Part shown: one piece after another, positions 6,264 to 10,079 of the stretch
How positions within the stretch are numbered: position 1 is the stretch's first letter
Layout of the letters: the number at the start of each line of letters is the position of its first letter
Assembly (NCBI GenBank): GCA_015487455.1
Contig: WFPR01000247.1
Coordinates: forward strand, 1 to 10,079
DNA length: 10,079 nucleotides
Reading direction: 5' to 3'
Source: Candidatus Bipolaricaulota bacterium
GTDB taxonomy: Bacteria > Bipolaricaulota > Bipolaricaulia > RBG-16-55-9
The notes under the pieces: generated by a model
What the model was told of the DNA's origin: nothing
The model's input: the letters and a program-made list of their open reading frames with translations, nothing else
Databases searched by the model: none
Translations under genes and position numbers: made by a program

Positions 6264-7511
6264 TTACTCCCGCACCTGCCCGTCCCCCACCACCACGAAC
6301 TTGGGGACCGTAAGCTCCCTGAGCCCCATCGGCCCGTAGGCGTGGAGCTTCGTCGTGCTGATCCCGATTTCAGCCCCCAAACCCAGCTCGCCTCCGTCGT
6401 TGAAGCGCGTCGAGGCGTTCCACATCACCGCCGAGGCGTCCACCCTTTGCAAGAACTCCCGGGCCGTCTGGGGGTTCTCCGTCACGATCGCCTCCGTGTG
6501 CCTCGACCCATACTGGGCGATGTGCTCGATCGCCTCGTCCAGGGAGCCCACCACGCGCACGGCCAAGATCAGATCGAGGTACTCCGCCTCCCAGTCGGCC
6601 TCCGTCGCGGGCTTGATGTCGGGGACGAGGGCGCGGGTCTTGGGACAGCCCCGCAGCTCCACCCCCTTCTCCCGCAGCGCTTCGGCCACTTTGGGCAGGA
6701 ATTGAGGCGCGATCCGCTCGTGGACGAGCAGGGTCTCCATCGCGTTGCAGACGCCGGGCCGTTGCACCTTGGCGTTGACGCAGATCCTCAACGCTTTGTC
6801 GGGGTCGGCTTCCGCGTCGACGTAGACGTGGCAGACGCCCTTGGCGTGGGCGAGCACGGGCACCTGGGCGCGCTCCTGGACGTAGCGGATGAGCCCCTCG
6901 CCGCCCCGCGGGATGATCAAATCGATCCATCCAACGAGCTGAAGCATCTCGTCCACCAGAGCCCGATCGGGGGTTTTGACGAGCTGCACGGCGTCCTCGG
7001 GGACGCCCGTCTCCTTCAGCGCAACTTGGAGGGCCTCCACGATGGCGACGTTCGAGCGCAGGGCCTCGCTGCCCCCTCTGAGAATGACGGCGTTCCCGCT
7101 CTTTAGGCAGAGCCCGGCCGCGTCGGCGGTGGCGTTGGGCCGCGCCTCGTAGATCATCCCGATCACGCCCAGCGGCACCCGCACCCGTTGCACCCTAAGC
7201 CCATTGGGGCGCTCGTACGCCTCCACGATCTCGCCCACGGGGTCGGACAGCTCGGCTACATTCCGCAATCCTTGAGCCATCGCTTCGATGCGTGACTCGT
7301 TCAACGCCAAGCGATCGAGCAGGGCGGGCGTCTGGCCCTTCTGGCGGGCTTCTTCGACGTCTTCTTGATTGGCCTTCAAGATCACGCTCATGTGGGCCTC
7401 GAGCGCGTCGGCCATCGCCCTTAAGGCTTTGTTTTTCGTCTCCGTGGGGAGCGTCGCCAACTCCCGGGCCGCCCGTTTCGCCCGCTCCGCGATCGCGCGC
7501 AGCTCGCTCAT
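6264..7511 (-). CDS. proA: Gamma-glutamyl phosphate reductase
   Basis: The 415-residue cytoplasmic enzyme reduces gamma-glutamyl phosphate with NADPH to glutamate 5-semialdehyde, the second step of proline synthesis. Length and motifs are typical of ProA: YEARPNATADAAGLCLKSGN at 121-140, RGGSEA at 145-150 and IPRGGEGLI at 200-208. The catalytic cysteine is Cys255 in QRPGVCNAMET. The C-terminal GPMGLREL motif is also present. The ATG at 7511 overlaps the proB stop in an ATGA quadruplet. GGAGGAGG in the last codons of proB serves as the ribosome binding site, so translation is probably coupled and the two enzymes, which hand over a labile acyl phosphate, would be made together. The frame is open far upstream, but that is antisense-free shadow within proB and not a ProB-ProA fusion. 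Confidence 0.98.
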   Translation of the reverse strand: MSELRAIAERAKRAARELATLPTETKNKALRAMADALEAHMSVILKANQEDVEEARQKGQTPALLDRLALNESRIEAMAQGLRNVAELSDPVGEIVEAYERPNGLRVQRVRVPLGVIGMIYEARPNATADAAGLCLKSGNAVILRGGSEALRSNVAIVEALQVALKETGVPEDAVQLVKTPDRALVDEMLQLVGWIDLIIPRGGEGLIRYVQERAQVPVLAHAKGVCHVYVDAEADPDKALRICVNAKVQRPGVCNAMETLLVHERIAPQFLPKVAEALREKGVELRGCPKTRALVPDIKPATEADWEAEYLDLILAVRVVGSLDEAIEHIAQYGSRHTEAIVTENPQTAREFLQRVDASAVMWNASTRFNDGGELGLGAEIGISTTKLHAYGPMGLRELTVPKFVVVGDGQVRE

Positions 7512-8629
7512 GATGCTTTCGCCTCCTCCAGCAGCGCTAAATCGTCCCGATGGATCACCTCGTCGCGGTACTTGTAGCCCAGCACCCGCTCGATCTCGTC
7601 CGTGCGCCTCCCCTGGATGCGGCGCAGCTCGTGGGCCCCGTAGGCCACAAGCCCGCGCGCGAACGCCCGCCCGTCGGGCGCCCTCAGCTCGACGGCGTCG
7701 CCCCGCTGGAAGTCCCCCTCCACCCGCACCACGCCCGAGGGCAGCAGACTCCGTCCCCTCTCGACCACCGCCCGGTACGCCCCCTCGTCCACCGTGAGGG
7801 AGCCCCGGGGTTTCAGTGCGTAGGCGATCCAGTGCTTCCTCGCCGTCAGGCGCTTCGCCTTGGGGCGGACGAGCGTGCCCAGCCGCTCCCCCCGGGCCAA
7901 GCGCACCAGCACGTCGGGCTCCCGGCCCCGCGCGATCACCGTGGGGATCGCGTACGAGGCCGCCCTGCGGGCGGCTTCCACCTTGGTGCGCATCCCGCCC
8001 ACCGCTGCCGGGTCTTGCGTGGGCGCCGCGAACGCCTCCATCGCGTCCAGGTCTTCCACCACGGGGATGCGCTCCGCCGTAGGATCTGAGCGGGGGTCGG
8101 CGGTGTAGAGCCCGTCCACGTCGCTCAGCAGAATCAACAAATCCGCCTCCCACAGGCAGGCGACCATCGCGGCCAGGTTGTCGTTGTCGCCCACCTTGAT
8201 CTCTTCTGTGGCCACGGTGTCGTTCTCGTTGACGAGGGGGACGGCCCCCAGCTCGAGGAGGGCCTTGAGCGCCTGGCGGGCGTTCAAGAAGCGCTCCCGG
8301 TGGCGAAAGTCCTCGTGGGTGAGCAAAACTTGGGCCACCGTGAGCCCTTCCCCCTGAAACGCGTCGCGGTAGGCGTCCATGAGCGCGATCTGCCCTATGG
8401 CGGCGATGGCCTGCTGTTTGGCGATCGCGGGCGGGCGGCGCGCAAGCCCCAACAGCGCGAGCCCCGTGGCGATCGCGCCGGACGTCACGATCACCAGCTC
8501 GTGCCCCTGTTCTCGGAGCGCGCGGGCCTGGCGGGCCAGCTCCCTTAAAAACGGGACGTCGGGCTCCCGGCCCTCCCGGGGGACGACCACCCGGCTCCCC
8601 AGCTTCACCACCCAGCGCCTCGGTTCCAT
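7508..8629 (-). CDS. proB: Glutamate 5-kinase
   Basis: The 373-residue cytoplasmic enzyme phosphorylates glutamate with ATP, the first and normally feedback-controlled step of proline synthesis. The amino-acid kinase domain covers residues about 5-250. Its motifs are VVKLGS at 7-12, VTSGAIATG at 48-56, NENDTVATEEIKVGDND at 134-150, SDVDGLYTADP at 169-179 and GGMRTKVEAAR at 211-221. A C-terminal PUA domain (about 265-360) is present, as in full-length bacterial ProB. The ATG at 8629 puts the kinase strand at the right distance from the N-terminus. An ATG at 8671 would add 14 residues, but it overlaps the -35 box of a promoter that fits the 8629 start. No Shine-Dalgarno sequence precedes 8629, consistent with a leaderless message. 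Confidence 0.97.
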   Translation of the reverse strand: MEPRRWVVKLGSRVVVPREGREPDVPFLRELARQARALREQGHELVIVTSGAIATGLALLGLARRPPAIAKQQAIAAIGQIALMDAYRDAFQGEGLTVAQVLLTHEDFRHRERFLNARQALKALLELGAVPLVNENDTVATEEIKVGDNDNLAAMVACLWEADLLILLSDVDGLYTADPRSDPTAERIPVVEDLDAMEAFAAPTQDPAAVGGMRTKVEAARRAASYAIPTVIARGREPDVLVRLARGERLGTLVRPKAKRLTARKHWIAYALKPRGSLTVDEGAYRAVVERGRSLLPSGVVRVEGDFQRGDAVELRAPDGRAFARGLVAYGAHELRRIQGRRTDEIERVLGYKYRDEVIHRDDLALLEEAKAS

Positions 8630-8642
8630 GGGCGTGGGAGGG

Positions 8643-8671
8643 AGCGTAATCCCTCGCCGGGGCGATGTCAA
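8643..8671 (-). promoter_or_regulatory. Probable proBA promoter, leaderless
   Basis: A perfect TTGACA -35 (8666-8671) is followed by a 17-bp spacer and TACGCT (8643-8648), which keeps the conserved T, A and final T of a -10. Transcription would start near 8636, only about 7 bp before the proB ATG at 8629, giving an essentially leaderless message. That agrees with the lack of a Shine-Dalgarno sequence. Two copies of AACAGTC with an 8-bp period (8670-8676 and 8678-8684) touch the upstream edge of the -35 and could be a regulator site. The element lies in the 93-bp gap after ccdA. Confidence 0.55.
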
Positions 8672-8722
8672 CAGTCGAACAGTCCACAGGCTCGCACGCT
8701 CTGCACTCCCGGCGCGCGGCGC

Positions 8723-9484
8723 TCAGGGGAGGCCCCCCAAGCCCCCCAGGCGGACCATCCCGCTGTACACCAAGTTGTAGTAGACGAGGTAAGCGCCCGC
8801 GGCCATCACGCCCACGGCCCCGGCCCAGCGGACGAAGCGCGTCACCGGCCCCATGAACCGCTCGATCGCCGCCTTGGAGAAGACCAGGAGGACGGAGAGC
8901 CCGATCATCATCAGCGTCATCCCCAGCGCGTACGCCCCGAACGGGACCAGCCCGCCGGGGAGCCCGCTGGAAAGCGCCGCGGAGACGACGATCAGGAAGA
9001 TCGGCAGCGTGCAGGAGGTCGAGGCCAGCGCGTAGGCCACCCCGTAGAGATAGTAGAACAGCAGCCCCTGCTCTCGGCCTTGGGGATGGGGGTTGCCCTG
9101 AGGAGCGATCCGGGCGGCGACCCGATCGACCAGCGGCAGCCTCACGCGCGCCCGTCCTAGCATCATCAGGGCGCCCAGCAGGAAGAGCCCGACCCCGACG
9201 CCCGCCCCCACCCAGGGGAGCAGGGCTCCGAAGACGCCGCTGAGGAGGGAGACGATCGCCCCCAGGATCGCGAAGACGGTGATGAACCCGCCGCTTACGG
9301 CCACCCCCAAGCTCAGCCCGCGGATGAGGGCCCGCAGAAGCCCTCGGGGCCCCTGCTCCGGCCCCTCCCCGCGGGCCAGGTAGTACGAGACGTAGGCCGG
9401 AAGGAGCGCAAAGCCGCAGGGGTTGAAGAACGCGAGGGCCCCCGAGGTGAACGAGAAGGCGAGCAGCCCAAGGTCCAGGTCCAT
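8723..9484 (-). CDS. ccdA: CcdA/DsbD-type membrane thiol transporter
   Basis: The 253-residue integral membrane protein belongs to the CcdA family. It passes electrons from cytoplasmic thioredoxin across the membrane to thiol proteins on the outer face, for cytochrome c maturation or similar work. About six helices can be seen. The two redox cysteines are in family context: Cys23 in FFNPCGFALLPAY at the start of helix 1, and Cys158 in STSCTLPIFL. Length is normal and the DsbD alpha and gamma domains are absent, so it is the short CcdA form. It starts 19 bp after the stop of the membrane-anchored thioredoxin-like gene, its likely electron acceptor, and the two probably form one transcript. GGGG lies before the ATG at 9484, but the Shine-Dalgarno match is poor. 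No cytochrome gene is visible to confirm the final acceptor. Confidence 0.9.
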   Translation of the reverse strand: MDLDLGLLAFSFTSGALAFFNPCGFALLPAYVSYYLARGEGPEQGPRGLLRALIRGLSLGVAVSGGFITVFAILGAIVSLLSGVFGALLPWVGAGVGVGLFLLGALMMLGRARVRLPLVDRVAARIAPQGNPHPQGREQGLLFYYLYGVAYALASTSCTLPIFLIVVSAALSSGLPGGLVPFGAYALGMTLMMIGLSVLLVFSKAAIERFMGPVTRFVRWAGAVGVMAAGAYLVYYNLVYSGMVRLGGLGGLP

Positions 9485-9503
9485 GGCGATGCCCCGCGCT
9501 CGT

Positions 9504-10079
9504 CTACCCCTCGGTGGAAGCCCTCAACGCGAGCTCCCGCAGGGCTCGGCGGAACCCCTCGGAGAAGACGAGGCCCACGCCGCTCTGGACGACGATCCCC
9601 CGCTCATCGAGCAGGTACGTCTGGCCGAGCGCCCGAACCCGATATCGGCGGGCGACCTCGCCGGTGAGGGTGTCGAAGGCGGCGAGGAAGCCCTCGTGGC
9701 CGTACTTGTCGAGGTACTCCCGAAGGTCCTCCGCGGTGTCCCGCCCGGGGTTGACGTCAATCCAGACGACGTGCACGCGGTCGCCGTACTCCGCTTTCAA
9801 TTTGGCCAGCTCCCTCGTCTGCGGGATGCACGAGGTGCACCACGCGGCGGAGAAGTAGAGGATCGTCGGGCGCCCGAGGAGGTCTTCGAGCCGAAGCGGG
9901 TTGCCGTCGAGGTCGGCGAGCACGAAGCCCGGCGCCCGCTGGCCGATCCCGGTCCCCGTCTCAACGGACGGCTCCGTCGACGCCTGGGCCTGCGCGCGCG
10001 GCGTCGCGTCCGGTCCGCCGCCCTGGAGGACCCAGGCCGCCCCGAGCGCCCCGAGCGCCAGCAGGGCCGCCCCCAGCCC
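9504..10079 (-). CDS. Membrane-anchored TlpA/ResA-like thioredoxin-fold protein, 5' end beyond the window
   Basis: The frame is open to the right edge and gives 191 residues without the true start. Visible residues 1-18 are a hydrophobic Ala/Leu/Gly helix, a signal anchor or signal peptide. A flexible linker runs to about residue 44. The TlpA-type domain then begins IGQRAPGFVLADLDGN, a standard family opening, so the GTG at 9923 is not the start. The redox site is WCTSC (Cys81 and Cys84). The usual strand order follows, with WIDVNPGRD at 106-114. Where relatives have a cis-proline before Thr (x-P-T), this protein has Gln153 in LGQTYLLD. That residue normally contacts the CxxC site, so its loss is unusual. 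The partner is the CcdA gene 19 bp downstream, which would keep this protein reduced. The specific client is unknown. Confidence 0.87.
   Translation of the reverse strand, partial: GLGAALLALGALGAAWVLQGGGPDATPRAQAQASTEPSVETGTGIGQRAPGFVLADLDGNPLRLEDLLGRPTILYFSAAWCTSCIPQTRELAKLKAEYGDRVHVVWIDVNPGRDTAEDLREYLDKYGHEGFLAAFDTLTGEVARRYRVRALGQTYLLDERGIVVQSGVGLVFSEGFRRALRELALRASTEG

Noticed and set aside
4933..6339. Plus-strand frame of 468 codons
   Set aside because: It is antisense to the oxidoreductase and DUF309 genes, with no motif and unlikely composition.
6264..8687. Apparent 807-codon ProB-ProA fusion frame
   Set aside because: The part upstream of 7511 is read in a different frame from the real proB and has no kinase motifs. 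proB and proA are separate genes with an ATGA overlap.
9504..9923. GTG at 9923 as the start of the thioredoxin-like gene
   Set aside because: The frame continues to the edge with the family opening motif, a linker and a membrane helix, so the gene is longer and is cut by the window.

Overview
The window is a G+C-rich, densely packed stretch of bacterial chromosome (G+C about two thirds by eye, not computed). Eight protein genes can be supported: seven on the minus strand and one small gene on the plus strand. An LptF/LptG-type permease and an LptD-type outer-membrane barrel show that the organism is a diderm. High Arg/Glu/Leu/Ala content, a DUF309 gene, short gaps and a probable leaderless promoter would suit a deep-branching, possibly thermophilic lineage such as Bipolaricaulota or Deinococcota. 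That placement is inference and weakly held. No tRNA, rRNA, CRISPR, IS element or phage gene was seen.

Layout in transcription order on the minus strand, from the right edge. (1) A thioredoxin-fold protein with an N-terminal membrane anchor runs off the right edge (9504-10079). It is followed 19 bp later by a CcdA-type membrane thiol transporter (8723-9484). Together they form a thiol-reduction pair facing the outside of the cytoplasmic membrane. (2) After a 93-bp gap holding a probable promoter, proB (7508-8629) and proA (6264-7511) overlap by 4 bp and encode the first two steps of proline synthesis. (3) A Gfo/Idh/MocA oxidoreductase (5137-6228) and a DUF309 protein (4702-5124) follow in the same direction with 35-bp and 12-bp gaps, so they may be cotranscribed with proBA. 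(4) On the plus strand, a small uncharacterised gene (4402-4743) runs towards the DUF309 gene and overlaps its 3' end by 42 bp. (5) Diverging from that small gene, a minus-strand SRAP (YedK/HMCES) protein (3548-4225) lies 11 bp upstream of a very large gene (72-3536).

The large gene is the main discovery candidate. Its 1154-residue product has a complete six-helix LptF/LptG permease with its periplasmic beta-jellyroll. A seventh hydrophobic segment that looks like an internal signal peptide follows. The rest is a complete LptD-like protein: an LptA/OstA-like jellyroll region, the LptD conserved segment, a C-terminal beta-barrel region and four cysteines in two pairs. In one reading frame it joins the inner-membrane and outer-membrane ends of the lipopolysaccharide transport bridge, with an extra helix that would place the LptD part in the periplasm.

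A second oddity is in the thioredoxin-like protein: the position of the usual cis-proline facing the CxxC site is a glutamine.
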